In this document: one piece after another, positions 36,401 to 44,808 of the stretch
Layout: the number at the start of each line of letters is the position of its first letter
Position numbering within the stretch: position 1 is the first letter of the stretch
DNA from: Mayfieldus sp963781495
GTDB lineage: Bacteria; Actinomycetota; Thermoleophilia; Solirubrobacterales; 70-9
DNA: 64,000 bases
Direction: 5' to 3'
NCBI GenBank assembly: GCA_963781495.1
Contig: CAWAFX010000002.1
Span: 1,178,001-1,242,000 of the forward strand
The notes under the pieces: model-generated
The model's database searches: none
The model's input: only the letters and a program-made list of their open reading frames with translations
Told to the model about the DNA's origin: nothing
Made by a program: the position numbers and the translations under genes

Positions 36401-36892
36401 CTAGGCCTCGTGCCCGGGCTCGATCCGCTTCGCGCGCTGGAAGCGAAACTCGTCGACGCCAGGTTCGGCCTCGGCTTCGACCGGCGCCAGCAGGAAGGCG
36501 ATGTGGTCGCCGGCCGGGAGCCTCGCCTCGACCTTGCCGACGAAGCGATTTGGCGCTGCCTCCAGCAACGGCGCCCCGCCCGTCCCTGCCCGCCAGTTCA
36601 CTTCGGCGAACTTGTCGACCTCGTGGCCGGTCTCACCGCCGAACAGCTGCGCCAGCTCGTCGGCGCCCTCCGGGGCCGCGTGCACGCCGAGGTACTCGGC
36701 ATCCCGGGCCAGCTCGGTGGTGCGGTTGTTCTCCGAGAGGCAGACCAGAAAGCGCCGCGGGTCGATGCTGGTCTGGGTTGCGAAGCCGACCAGGCAGCCG
36801 GAGCGCTCCTCGCCGGCGGCGGCGGTGACGATGAACATCGGATAGTCGAGGTTGCCGACGACCTGGTCGAACGCTGCGCCGGCGTCGCCCAC
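36401..36892 (-). CDS. Flavin-reductase-like FMN-binding protein
   Basis: 163 residues from GTG 36892. DYPMFIVTAAAGEERSGCLVG, the NNRTTELARDAEYLGVHA segment and a C-terminal HIAFLLAPVEAE match the flavin reductase / split-barrel FMN-binding domain (HpaC-like). It starts 5 bp after the acyl-CoA dehydrogenase stop, so they are co-transcribed. It could supply or accept electrons for that enzyme, though acyl-CoA dehydrogenases normally use ETF. Its His/Glu-rich start and acidic loop give no substrate clue. Confidence 0.75.
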   Translation of the reverse strand: MGDAGAAFDQVVGNLDYPMFIVTAAAGEERSGCLVGFATQTSIDPRRFLVCLSENNRTTELARDAEYLGVHAAPEGADELAQLFGGETGHEVDKFAEVNWRAGTGGAPLLEAAPNRFVGKVEARLPAGDHIAFLLAPVEAEAEPGVDEFRFQRAKRIEPGHEA

Positions 36893-36897
36893 GCAGC

Positions 36898-38160
36898 TCA
36901 GGCCTGGGCCGGCTGCGGGGCCGCGGCACCGTCCGAGCCGGCGTCATCGGCCACCAGCTTGGCGCGGCGGTTGAGCTCGCGGCGGGCGATCACCATCTTG
37001 TGGACCTCGTCGGGGCCGTCGGCGAGGCGCAGCATGCGGCTGAAGCGCCACATCGCCGCCAGCGGCGTGTCCTCGGTCATCCCGAGGCTGCCGTGGGTCT
37101 GGATCGCGCGGTCGAGGACGTCCATGACCACGTTGGCGGCGACGACCTTGATCTCGGAGATCTGCTGGCGGGCGGCGCGCTTGCCCTCGGTGTCCATCTT
37201 CCAGGCCGCGTAGAGGGTCAGCAGCCGGGCCTGATCGATCTCGATCCGCGACTTGGCGATGAAGTCCTGGATGAACTGCTTGTCCGCTAGCGGGCCGCCG
37301 AAGGCCTGGCGCGAGTTGGCGCGGTCGCACATCATCTCCAGCGCCCGCTCGGCGGTGCCGATCGCCCGCATGCAGTGGTGGATGCGGCCCGGGCCGAGGC
37401 GGTCCTGGGCGACGACGAAGCCGCCCCCGCGCTCGCCGAGCAGGTTGGCGGCCGGCACCCGGCAGTCCGCATAGCGGATCTCGCAGTGGCCGGGACCCTT
37501 GTCGTGGCCCATGACCGGGATCGGGCGGACCAGGTCGAAGCCGGGGTTGTCGGTCGGGACCAGGATCATGCTGGCGCGCGCGTAGGGATGCCCCTCGGGC
37601 TCGGTGACGACCATCGCGATCGCCAGCGAGGCGCCGACGGCGCCGGAGGTGAACCACTTGTGGCCGTTGATCACCCACTCGTCCCCGTCCAGCTCGGCGC
37701 TGGCGCGCAGCCCGGTCGGGTCCGAGCCCGAGGTGTCAGGCTCGGTCATCGAGAAGCAGGAGCGGATCTCGCCCTCGAGCAGGGGCTGCAGCCACTGCTC
37801 CTTCTGCTCCTCGCTGCCGTGCTCGGCGAGGATCTCCATGTTGCCGGTGTCGGGGGCCGAGCAGTTGAAGGCCATCGGCGCCAGCACCGGGCTGCGGCCC
37901 ATCTCCTCGCAGAGGATCCCGTACTCCCAGTTGGCCAGCCCCGGCCCGTAGCGCTCGTCGGGCATGAAGAGGTTCCAGAGCCCCTCGGCGCGGGCCCGCT
38001 CGCGCACCTCGCGCACGATCCGCGGATAGGCGACGCCGGGTCCGACCTCGTCGTCGAGCGCCGTGGCCGCCTCGCGCTCATTGGGATAGACGTGCTCGTC
38101 CATGAACGAGCGGATCTGCTCCAGAAGCTGCTCGACCTGCGGCGATGGGTTGAAGTCCAT
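36898..38160 (-). CDS. Acyl-CoA dehydrogenase, ACAD10/11 type
   Basis: 420 residues from ATG 38160 (MDFNPSPQVEQLL). FAD and substrate motifs of acyl-CoA dehydrogenases are present, including CFSMTEPDTSGSDPTGL, INGHKWFTSGA and QTHGSLGMTEDTPLA. The GRIHHCMRAIG segment near residue 280 is characteristic of ACAD10/11 and their bacterial relatives such as LvaC. In those systems the enzyme acts after phosphorylation of a hydroxyacyl-CoA by an APH-type kinase. Here kinase, HAD and ACAD are separate genes within 4 kb. The ~20-residue C-terminal tail is Ala/Pro-rich. Confidence 0.92.
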   Translation of the reverse strand: MDFNPSPQVEQLLEQIRSFMDEHVYPNEREAATALDDEVGPGVAYPRIVREVRERARAEGLWNLFMPDERYGPGLANWEYGILCEEMGRSPVLAPMAFNCSAPDTGNMEILAEHGSEEQKEQWLQPLLEGEIRSCFSMTEPDTSGSDPTGLRASAELDGDEWVINGHKWFTSGAVGASLAIAMVVTEPEGHPYARASMILVPTDNPGFDLVRPIPVMGHDKGPGHCEIRYADCRVPAANLLGERGGGFVVAQDRLGPGRIHHCMRAIGTAERALEMMCDRANSRQAFGGPLADKQFIQDFIAKSRIEIDQARLLTLYAAWKMDTEGKRAARQQISEIKVVAANVVMDVLDRAIQTHGSLGMTEDTPLAAMWRFSRMLRLADGPDEVHKMVIARRELNRRAKLVADDAGSDGAAAPQPAQA

Positions 38161-38218
38161 CGACGACAACCTACCGCCTCCTTGACCGCCGCTCCGGCGC
38201 GGGCTAGGGTCGGCGGCG

Positions 38219-39205
38219 ATGGCGGCACGGATGCCGAGGGCCTGGAAGGCGAAGCTCGCTGCGGTTGTGGCAGCGCTGATGGCGATCGCCCTGCTCGCCG
38301 GCTGCACGGTGCCGAGGCCTCCCGGGGACTCGCCGCTTCGCTACCGCGACCAGGTCTTCAAGGACGTCACGGTGACCCACGACCTGCAGTACGGAAGCGC
38401 GCCGGATACCAACGGCAACCCCGTGGCCCTGAAGCTGGATCTCTACCAGCCGGCCGGAGATACCCAGACCAAGCGGCCGGCGGTCGTCTGGGTCCACGGC
38501 GGCAGCTTCTGCTGCGGCGACAAGACCTCGCCCGAGATCGTCGACGAAGCCAACACCTTCGCCAAGCTCGGATACGCCGCGGTCTCGATCAACTACCGGC
38601 TGCTGGCGCCGGCCGGGAGTTGCTCGGGCTCGACCGCCGGGTCCAGCGCCTGCACGACGGCGGCGCTGGAGGCCAAGCATGACGCCCAGGCGGCGGTCCG
38701 TTGGTTGCGCGCCAAGGCAACGACCTATCGAATCGACCCGGGGCGGATCGGAATCGGCGGTTCGTCGGCCGGGGCGATCACCGCGACCCTGGTCGGGTTG
38801 TTCTCCGAGGACACCGGTTCGAGCGGGAATCCCGGCTTTTCGTCGACCGTCGGCGGGTTCGACTCGCTTTCGGGTGGCGTACCCGGCGGCATTTTCGCCG
38901 GCGCCGGCGACGCACCCGGGCTGCTCTTTCACGGCACTGCTGACCCGGTCGTCCCCTACCAGTGGTCAGTCGATACGGCGGTGAAGATGCTCAACTCGGG
39001 GGTGGTGGCGTTCCTGGAGCCGCTCGACGGGGCAGGCCACGTCCCCTACGCCCAGTTCCGCGACCAGATCCTCTCGCAGTCGGATTACTTCTTCTACGAC
39101 GTGCTCGACCTTGCCCATGCGCACGGCCAGCCGGCCGCCGCGGCGCAGGCGTTCGATCGAAAGGCCCAGCGGTACAGCCGCAAATACCCCGAGCTGGTGC
39201 CCTAG
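38219..39205 (+). CDS. Lipoprotein alpha/beta-hydrolase (esterase)
   Basis: 328 residues. The signal peptide ends in a lipobox (ALLAGC, Cys near 27). The hydrolase shows WVHGGSFCCGD (oxyanion HGG) and GIGGSSAGAITA with nucleophilic Ser in GSSAG, an Asp in HGTADPVVPY and His in DGAGHVPY, a complete triad. It resembles BD-FAE / hormone-sensitive-lipase type esterases. It would be anchored outside the membrane to release acyl groups. It is divergent from the ACAD gene with 58 bp between starts. Confidence 0.88.
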   Translation: MAARMPRAWKAKLAAVVAALMAIALLAGCTVPRPPGDSPLRYRDQVFKDVTVTHDLQYGSAPDTNGNPVALKLDLYQPAGDTQTKRPAVVWVHGGSFCCGDKTSPEIVDEANTFAKLGYAAVSINYRLLAPAGSCSGSTAGSSACTTAALEAKHDAQAAVRWLRAKATTYRIDPGRIGIGGSSAGAITATLVGLFSEDTGSSGNPGFSSTVGGFDSLSGGVPGGIFAGAGDAPGLLFHGTADPVVPYQWSVDTAVKMLNSGVVAFLEPLDGAGHVPYAQFRDQILSQSDYFFYDVLDLAHAHGQPAAAAQAFDRKAQRYSRKYPELVP

Positions 39206-39211
39206 CGCGGG

Positions 39212-39946
39212 CTAGCCGGCGCGCCGGTAGCGCCCGAACAGCTCGCCCTCTTCCTCCAGCAGCCAGGCAAGCTCCCAGTCGACCAGCTCCGGGAGCGCGC
39301 CCTCGATGACCCGCGGCTCCTCGCCGCCGGCCAGCTTCGGAGCGATCGTCAGGAACAGCTCGTCGACCAGCCCGGCCGCCTGCATCTGGCCGTGCAGGCG
39401 CGGCCCGCCCTCGGAGAGCAGCGCCCGGACCCCACGCTCCTGGCGCAGATAGCGCATCGCCTCGGCGAGGTCGACCGCGCCCTCGTGGCGCTGGATCCGG
39501 ACCGAGGTCGCGGTCGGCGGCAGGTCGGCCTCGGAGCTGGTGAAGATCAGCACCCTGCCGCCGCCGTTGCTGAACAGACCCGCGTCCCAGGGCAGGTCGA
39601 GCCGGCCGGAGACGATCACCGCCAGCGGGTCGTGGGGGAGCCCGTTCCGCTCCCGCCGCGCCCGCAGCCCCGGGTCGGAGACCATCCGCCCGTAGCGTTC
39701 GGCGCGCATCGTGCCGGCACCGATCATCACCGCGTCGACCCGGGTGCGAAGGAGCTGCAGCAGGCGGGTGTCGGTCGCGGATCCCAGGGCTCCGGAGCGG
39801 CCCTCGATCGCGGCTCGCCCGTCGAGGCTGGTGACGAAGTTCATCACCGCGTAGGGGCGGTCGGCGTAAACGAGGTCCACCAGGTCGAGGCCGGCAAGCT
39901 GCTGCTCGACGGTCGTCGGACCGGGGTCCGGTAGTAGCCGCTGCAC
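39212..39946 (-). CDS. RibD C-terminal-domain (dihydrofolate-reductase-like) reductase
   Basis: 244 residues from GTG 39946, immediately after the TAG of the rpiB-like gene. NFVTSLDGRAAIEGRSGALG, the DAVMIGAGTMRAERYG NADPH loop and ALLSEGGPRLHGQM are the RibD_C / DHFR-like reductase pattern. These act as pyrimidine reductases in riboflavin synthesis or as general NADPH reductases. There is no deaminase domain and no riboflavin gene nearby, so the exact role is open. Confidence 0.85.
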   Translation of the reverse strand: MQRLLPDPGPTTVEQQLAGLDLVDLVYADRPYAVMNFVTSLDGRAAIEGRSGALGSATDTRLLQLLRTRVDAVMIGAGTMRAERYGRMVSDPGLRARRERNGLPHDPLAVIVSGRLDLPWDAGLFSNGGGRVLIFTSSEADLPPTATSVRIQRHEGAVDLAEAMRYLRQERGVRALLSEGGPRLHGQMQAAGLVDELFLTIAPKLAGGEEPRVIEGALPELVDWELAWLLEEEGELFGRYRRAG

Positions 39947-40390
39947 CTAGGTCGGTCCGATCTCGTCCAGGTGCTCGACGTTGGCGCGGTCGTCGGCCTC
40001 GGCGCTGGGGTGGGCCGCGAACCAGGCGTCGAGGATCTCGCCCAGCTCGGGCTCGGAGGTGGTGCGGAGGCTGAGCGCGAGGACGTTGGCGTCGTTCCAG
40101 CGCCGCGCCCCGGCGGCGGTCGCCGCATCAGCGCACAACGCGGCGCGGATCCCGGCGACCTTGTTGGCGGCGATCGAGGCGCCGGTGCCGGTCCAGCAGC
40201 AGACGATTGCCTGCTCGGCGCGACCCTCGGCGACGTCGCGCGCCGCCGCCTCTGACGCCCAGGCCCAGCCGTCGCGCTCCTGCTCGGAGAGCGCCCCATG
40301 GACCAGCGGCTCGTGGCCGCGCCGGCGCAGCTCCTGCAGCAGCGGTCCCGCCACACCGACCAGCTCGTCAGCGGCGACCGAGATCCTCAT
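39947..40390 (-). CDS. RpiB/LacA-LacB family sugar-phosphate isomerase
   Basis: 147 residues. RISVAADELVGVAGPLLQEL at the start, the catalytic region IVCCWTGTGASIAANKVAGIRAALCAD with the GTG(A/I)S loop, and NDANVLALSLRTTSE are the RpiB/LacA/B family marks. The family interconverts ribose-5-phosphate and ribulose-5-phosphate or related sugars. The second residue context (ADELVG where RpiB usually has a DHxG motif) is a departure that may change substrate. It is transcribed ahead of the RibD-like gene. Confidence 0.82.
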   Translation of the reverse strand: MRISVAADELVGVAGPLLQELRRRGHEPLVHGALSEQERDGWAWASEAAARDVAEGRAEQAIVCCWTGTGASIAANKVAGIRAALCADAATAAGARRWNDANVLALSLRTTSEPELGEILDAWFAAHPSAEADDRANVEHLDEIGPT

Positions 40391-40418
40391 GCGGGCGGGC
40401 GGGCGATGCCCACCATGC

Positions 40419-41408
40419 TCAGTACTCGTTCCAGCCGTCGAAGCGGCGGCCGGCGAACTCCTGCAGGGCCGCGACGTCGTCGCGAAACCAGCCCCGCATG
40501 CGCTCGAACATCTCGTCGGGGAGCTTCGGCTTCGGTGCCGAGGGCTTGTCGGGGTCGTGGACGATCTTCTCGACCACCCAGCGCATCGACTCCGGCAGGC
40601 GGTCGAAGTTGCGGTCGAAGGAGCGCAGGCCTGGGAGCTTGATCAGGCGCTCCATCACCTGGTACTTGTCGCCCTGCTTGGCACTCGACTTCTCCCACTC
40701 GCGGTCGAACTGCTCGTGGGTGAAGTCCTCGTCGACGCCGGCGAAGCCAAAGGCCTTTCGCATCGTCCCCTGGCGGTCGGAGCCGAGCTCCTCGGCGCTG
40801 ATCAGCTCGATCTGCCCGCGCTCGAAACGCTCCAGGTAGGGCTGCAGCTGCATCCAGTACATCGAGCGCTGCACGTAGGCGGAGTCAGGGCGCGAGAGGA
40901 CCTCGGTCATATCGCCGCTCTCGTATCCGGCGCCCTTCGCGTGCACCCAGTGCGAGAGGATGCGCTTGATCGGGTCGCGGACCATGTAGATCAGCTTCGC
41001 GTCGGGGCAATGAGCCTTGATCCGCTCTGCGACGCCATCGAAGCGCGGCAGGTTCGTGTAGTGGGGCGAGGACTCGCCGCGGACCGCGAAGCGGTCGTCG
41101 AAGCGACCCTCGTACCAGTCCATGCCGAGGTCCCAGTTGAGCTCGGCGACGAAGAAATTGAGCTCCTTGGGCTTCGACATCTGGACCTCGGGGTGCAGGC
41201 CGAGGTAGTGATGGATGCTCGTCGTCCCGCACTTCAGCCCCCCGATGATGATCAGGTTCGGAAGCGCGGCGTGGCGCTTGCGGCGGCGGGGAAGGCGTCT
41301 CTCGCGGTCGCCGGTGAAACGCTCGCGGGCGCGCGCGCACATCGCCTCATCGGAGGGGTCGCGCGGCGCACTGGCCGGGACTCCCGGCTGTGTCGGGGCC
41401 TCAGGCAC
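40419..41408 (-). CDS. Sulfotransferase
   Basis: 329 residues from GTG 41408. The 5'-phosphosulfate-binding loop IIGGLKCGTTSIHHYL is near residue 55, and the 3'-phosphate motif YMVRDPIKRILSHW near 140. KPKELNFFV precedes the catalytic region, as in heparan-type N/O-sulfotransferases. It transfers sulfate from PAPS to an unknown acceptor, perhaps a surface glycan or lipid. No PAPS synthesis gene lies in the window. Confidence 0.88.
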   Translation of the reverse strand: MPEAPTQPGVPASAPRDPSDEAMCARARERFTGDRERRLPRRRKRHAALPNLIIIGGLKCGTTSIHHYLGLHPEVQMSKPKELNFFVAELNWDLGMDWYEGRFDDRFAVRGESSPHYTNLPRFDGVAERIKAHCPDAKLIYMVRDPIKRILSHWVHAKGAGYESGDMTEVLSRPDSAYVQRSMYWMQLQPYLERFERGQIELISAEELGSDRQGTMRKAFGFAGVDEDFTHEQFDREWEKSSAKQGDKYQVMERLIKLPGLRSFDRNFDRLPESMRWVVEKIVHDPDKPSAPKPKLPDEMFERMRGWFRDDVAALQEFAGRRFDGWNEY

Positions 41409-41432
41409 AGCGGGCTAGTGTAGCTTCGGGCC

Positions 41433-42266
41433 GTGACCTTGAGCCCTTGGCGCGGCCCGGGCCCGGGGCGCCCCGACCTGCCGCTGCCGCCCGATCCGAT
41501 GCCGATCCTGCGCCGCGGACGTATCCGCAAGCGCTGGCGCTACGTCGGCGTCTACGGGTCCGAGCTGATGCTCTGTGCGGCCAAAGCCCAGATCGGACCG
41601 CTGCGCCAGAGCTTCTGGGCTCTCTGGGACCGCGAGGCCGGTCGTCACTATGCCGGCACCCACAACTTGACCGGCGGCGGGCTGAGCCTCGACGGGGCCG
41701 AGCTGCGGCTGCGGGCGGACGGCGTCACTGCGCTCCTGCGCCTCGGCGAGGCGGCCGCGGTCGAATGCGTCTGCCCGAGCGGCGACCGCGGTTACGCCTG
41801 GACCCGCAAGCGGGCCGGGATCCCGGTCAGCGGCAGCGTCGAGGCCGGCGGCCGGCGCCTGCAGCTGCGGGCCGAGGGCGTCGACGACGAGTCGGCCGGC
41901 TATCACCAGCGCCATACGAGCTGGCACTGGTCGGCGGGCGTCGGGCAGGCGGCCGATGGGCGGGCGCTGGCCTGGAACCTGGTCAGTGGGATCAACGATC
42001 CCGAACGCCACAGCGAACGCGCGATCTGGCTCGAAGGCGCTCCCACCGAGCCGCCGCCGGTCAGCTTCTCGGGCCTCGAGGCGATCGATTTCGCGGCCGG
42101 CGGAAGGCTCGGCTTCGAGGCCGAGAGCGAGCGGGCCCAGGACGACAACCTGCTGTTCTTTCGCTCCCGCTACCGGCACCGCTTCGGTACCTTCTCGGGC
42201 TCGCTCGACGGCGTCGAGCTGGCCCATGGATACGGGGTGATGGAACGGCACGAGGCGGTCTGGTGA
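41433..42266 (+). CDS. DUF2804 family protein
   Basis: 277 residues from GTG 41433. A central run of beta strands with HQRHTSWHWSAGVGQAADGRALAWNLVSG is characteristic of the DUF2804 family, related to lipocalin-like/DUF2804 beta-barrel proteins. The function is unknown. Its TGA overlaps the GTG start of the flippase-like gene at 42263, so the two are coupled. It is divergent from the sulfotransferase, with 24 bp between starts. Confidence 0.75.
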   Translation: MTLSPWRGPGPGRPDLPLPPDPMPILRRGRIRKRWRYVGVYGSELMLCAAKAQIGPLRQSFWALWDREAGRHYAGTHNLTGGGLSLDGAELRLRADGVTALLRLGEAAAVECVCPSGDRGYAWTRKRAGIPVSGSVEAGGRRLQLRAEGVDDESAGYHQRHTSWHWSAGVGQAADGRALAWNLVSGINDPERHSERAIWLEGAPTEPPPVSFSGLEAIDFAAGGRLGFEAESERAQDDNLLFFRSRYRHRFGTFSGSLDGVELAHGYGVMERHEAVW

Positions 42267-43276
42267 GCGACGCGCTCCTGCAGCTGGCAGACCTGAGCGA
42301 GAGCTTTCGCTCCTACTTCGACGCCGCCGGTCAGTTCTTCGCCCACCTCGCCGACGTCAACTGGGCGGCGATGGCGATCGCGCTGGCGCTGCTCCTGGCC
42401 ATGTACCTGGCCCGCGCCCGGGCCTGGCAGAACATCCTTCACGCCGCCTATCCCGACGAGCGGGTGCCGTTCCGCGGCATCGCAGGCGCCTACCTTGCGG
42501 GGGCGGGGATCAACGCCGTGATCCCGGCCCGGCTCGGAGACGCGACCAAGATCCTGCTCGCCAGGGGGCAGTTGAGGCACTCGACCTACCCCGCGATCAC
42601 CTCCTCGTTCCTGGTCCAGACGATCTTCGACACCGCCGCCGGGCTGCTGGTCTTCGTCTACGCCCTCACCCAGGGCCTGCTGCCGCGGCCGCCCGAGCTC
42701 CCCGACCTGCCGGCATTCGACATCTCCTTCTGGGCCCAGCATCCGCAGCTGCTGATCTTCGCGCTGACCGTGATCGGCGTCGGCACTCTCGTCGTCTTCG
42801 CGATCGTCGCCCGCCGGGCGGAGCTCTTCTGGCAGCGGATCAAGCAGGGGGTGGTGATCCTCACCGAGCCGCGCCGCTTCCTGCGCGAGGCCGTCTCCTG
42901 GCAGGCGCTCGGCTGGCTCTGCCGTTTCGGCGCCTTCTGGGCCTTCCTCGAGGCGTTCGGGATCGGCGGCTCGTTTCAGAACGTGATGCTGGTGATGAGC
43001 GTGCAGGCGATCGCGACGATGCTGCCGTTCACCCCGGGCGGCGCAGGAGCCCAGCAGGCGCTGCTGGTGGCGACGCTTCAGGGGCCATCGCGGACCGCCG
43101 TGCTCTCGTTCTCGGTCGGCACCCAGATCGCGATGGCGGCCTGGTCAGCGCTGCTGGGCTTCGGCGCCCTGCTGCTGATCTTCCGCACCACCGACTGGCG
43201 CAGCCTGTTGCACCGCGCCGAGACCGAGAAGCGGGCCGAGGAGGCAAAACAGGCCGCGGTCGAGGCGGGCGTCTAG
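42263..43276 (+). CDS. Lysylphosphatidylglycerol synthase TM-domain / UPF0104-like flippase protein
   Basis: 337 residues from GTG 42263 with about eight hydrophobic helices. YLARARAWQNILHAAYPDERVPFRG, AINAVIPARLGDATKILLARG and FTPGGAGAQQALLVATL match the LPG synthase transmembrane domain (the flippase part of MprF), without the aminoacyl-transferase domain. Such proteins translocate glycolipid or lipid intermediates. The gene is coupled to the DUF2804 gene. The C-terminal tail is charged and Lys/Glu-rich. Confidence 0.83.
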   Translation: MSDALLQLADLSESFRSYFDAAGQFFAHLADVNWAAMAIALALLLAMYLARARAWQNILHAAYPDERVPFRGIAGAYLAGAGINAVIPARLGDATKILLARGQLRHSTYPAITSSFLVQTIFDTAAGLLVFVYALTQGLLPRPPELPDLPAFDISFWAQHPQLLIFALTVIGVGTLVVFAIVARRAELFWQRIKQGVVILTEPRRFLREAVSWQALGWLCRFGAFWAFLEAFGIGGSFQNVMLVMSVQAIATMLPFTPGGAGAQQALLVATLQGPSRTAVLSFSVGTQIAMAAWSALLGFGALLLIFRTTDWRSLLHRAETEKRAEEAKQAAVEAGV

Positions 43277-43332
43277 CCGGCCCGCGGTATTTCGAGCGTC
43301 TTGCGGACGATCTCGATGTTCTGCTCGGACAT
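43273..43332 (-). pseudogene. 19-codon relic of a duplicated SnoaL-like gene
   Basis: Immediately after the intact SnoaL-like gene, a minus-strand ATG at 43332 opens MSEQNIEIVRK, nearly identical to the intact start MSEQNVEIVRR, then diverges and stops after 19 codons. An AGGAG site formed by the end of the intact gene precedes it at proper spacing. It is best read as the 5' fragment of a tandem duplicate that lost its body. It may still be translated as a short peptide. Confidence 0.7.
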
Positions 43333-43335
43333 CAG

Positions 43336-43743
43336 CTACTCCTGCCGCCCGGCTGCCTCGCGGGCTTCGGCGATCGTCCGGTAGACCTCGCCATGGGTGA
43401 CCTTGCCGTCGCGGAGCACCCAGAGGTGGGCGAACCGTTCCTGCTGGGGGAGGCCGCTCGTCCTGCCGCGACCGGAGATCAGGACCGCGGCGATGACCAC
43501 TTCGCCCATGTCGATGATCTCCTCGACCTCTACGCGGTAGTCCTCGAACGCCTCCAGCGCCTCCTGCATCGCCTGCAGCATCCCCTGGGGGCCGTGGCGG
43601 ATTCCCATCGTGCCCTCGATCCCGAGTCCGCCGCCGCCGGCCACGTCGGCCTCGGGCGAAACCAGGGCGGCTACGCCATCCAGATCGCCGGCGGCGAACA
43701 GCGCGTATCCGCGGCGCACGATCTCGACGTTCTGCTCTGACAT
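43336..43743 (-). CDS. SnoaL-like polyketide-cyclase-fold protein
   Basis: 135 residues: MSEQNVEIVRRGYALFAAGDLDG is the usual start of SnoaL-like/NTF2-fold proteins in actinobacteria. EEIIDMGEVVIAAVLISGRG and FAHLWVLRDGKVTHGEVY are the sheet with the conserved W/V pattern. Members act as cyclases, isomerases or ligand carriers; no catalytic pair is certain. A truncated duplicate start lies 4 bp downstream. Confidence 0.83.
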   Translation of the reverse strand: MSEQNVEIVRRGYALFAAGDLDGVAALVSPEADVAGGGGLGIEGTMGIRHGPQGMLQAMQEALEAFEDYRVEVEEIIDMGEVVIAAVLISGRGRTSGLPQQERFAHLWVLRDGKVTHGEVYRTIAEAREAAGRQE

Positions 43744-43783
43744 CGGCCCGATTATCCCTTCGGGACCGGCGTTCGGCCCGAAG

Positions 43784-44446
43784 TCAGCCCGGATAGATGC
43801 TCTGCAGCTTCCAGCGCCAGGGCGGCTGCTCGCCGGCGGGAAACTCGTACTGGTCACGGCCCGGAATCGTCTCCAACGGCACCAGGTTGGGGTCGTCGCG
43901 CAACAGCACCGCGGTCTCGCTGGCTGCGGCGACGTCGGCCTCGGTGGCGTGCCGGATCGACTCTTCCCAGCCGAGGCCGGGGCGGTAGCTCCAGTAGCTG
44001 ATCTCGACGTAGCCGCGGCCGCGGCGCCGATCGGCGATCGAGGTGAAGACCGTGGTCCGGCGTCCCGAGGTCGTCAGGTGCAGGCCGGCGGAGCCGGGTT
44101 GCGGCACGGCGCAGCTCGGGCGCCGGCAGTAGCGAAAGTCGACCGGCGCCAGCGCCAGGCCCTGCGGACCCGGGCGGGCCAGTGGCGGCGGCGCCAGCGC
44201 CCGCGTGACCCGGGCCAGGGGCCAGCCGTAGGCACGCACCAGAGGATGGTGGCGGCAGGCGTCGGGCAGGCGCGGCGCACAGACGATTCGCCGCGCGATC
44301 GTCGCTCCCAGCGCCCGTCCGCCCCGTTCGGGCGGCGCGGCGGTGATCGCCGCCAGTCCGGCGATCACCAGCAGCGCGACCAGCGCCGCCAGAGCCGCCT
44401 GCTCGACGCTCGCCGCACCGTGCTGGTCGCGAATCCTCCGCACCAC
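43784..44446 (-). CDS. Pilin-like (Flp/TadE-type) N-terminus fused to an unknown domain
   Basis: 220 residues from GTG 44446. The start RRIRDQHGAASVEQAALAAL followed by a hydrophobic stretch is like a class III prepilin: a basic leader, a G-A cleavage site and Glu at +5. The remainder has ~185 residues, much longer than Flp pilins, with an RPGLGWEESIRHATE region and no known fold. No tad assembly genes lie in the window. It may be a pseudopilin or an anchored periplasmic protein. Confidence 0.6.
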   Translation of the reverse strand: MVRRIRDQHGAASVEQAALAALVALLVIAGLAAITAAPPERGGRALGATIARRIVCAPRLPDACRHHPLVRAYGWPLARVTRALAPPPLARPGPQGLALAPVDFRYCRRPSCAVPQPGSAGLHLTTSGRRTTVFTSIADRRRGRGYVEISYWSYRPGLGWEESIRHATEADVAAASETAVLLRDDPNLVPLETIPGRDQYEFPAGEQPPWRWKLQSIYPG

Positions 44447-44538
44447 GGCGACGCTAGGAGGCCCGGCCTCACCGATGGCGCGCCGATTGCCGCCTTTCCC
44501 TCGCCGGCCGGACGCGCGCAGCGACTAATCTCTATGCG

Positions 44539-44808
44539 ATGGAAGGAAGCGGCTTCAACCTCTTCGGCGACCCCGACGAGCTGCGGGCTCGGCTCGAGGA
44601 GCTGGCCGAGCAGGCGCAGTCGTCGCAGAAGGTGGCCTGGGCCGACAACGCGATCCGGCTAGCGGTCGAGATGACCGTGGCGGCGATCAACCGCCTCGAG
44701 CTCACCGGCGGCAGCGACGAGCAGGCGGTCCAGGTCCGCGATGCGATCCGGATCGTCTTTCCCGAGGCAGTGACGCTGGTCCGCGAGGCCCGCGAGGGCC
44801 TGGCCTAG
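44539..44808 (+). CDS. Small conserved hypothetical protein
   Basis: 89 residues, acidic and helical (DELRARLEELAEQAQSSQK; LAVEMTVAAINRLELTGG). No motif is recognised; it looks like a small DNA-binding or adaptor protein. Its TAG overlaps the GTG start of the next SDR by one base, so it leads a three-gene plus-strand operon (to 46429). Confidence 0.6.
   Translation: MEGSGFNLFGDPDELRARLEELAEQAQSSQKVAWADNAIRLAVEMTVAAINRLELTGGSDEQAVQVRDAIRIVFPEAVTLVREAREGLA

Noticed and set aside
41390..42262. N-terminal part of a 628-codon frame before the flippase-like gene
   Set aside because: It overlaps the DUF2804 gene in another frame and is Arg/Pro-rich. The membrane domain begins at GTG 42263.
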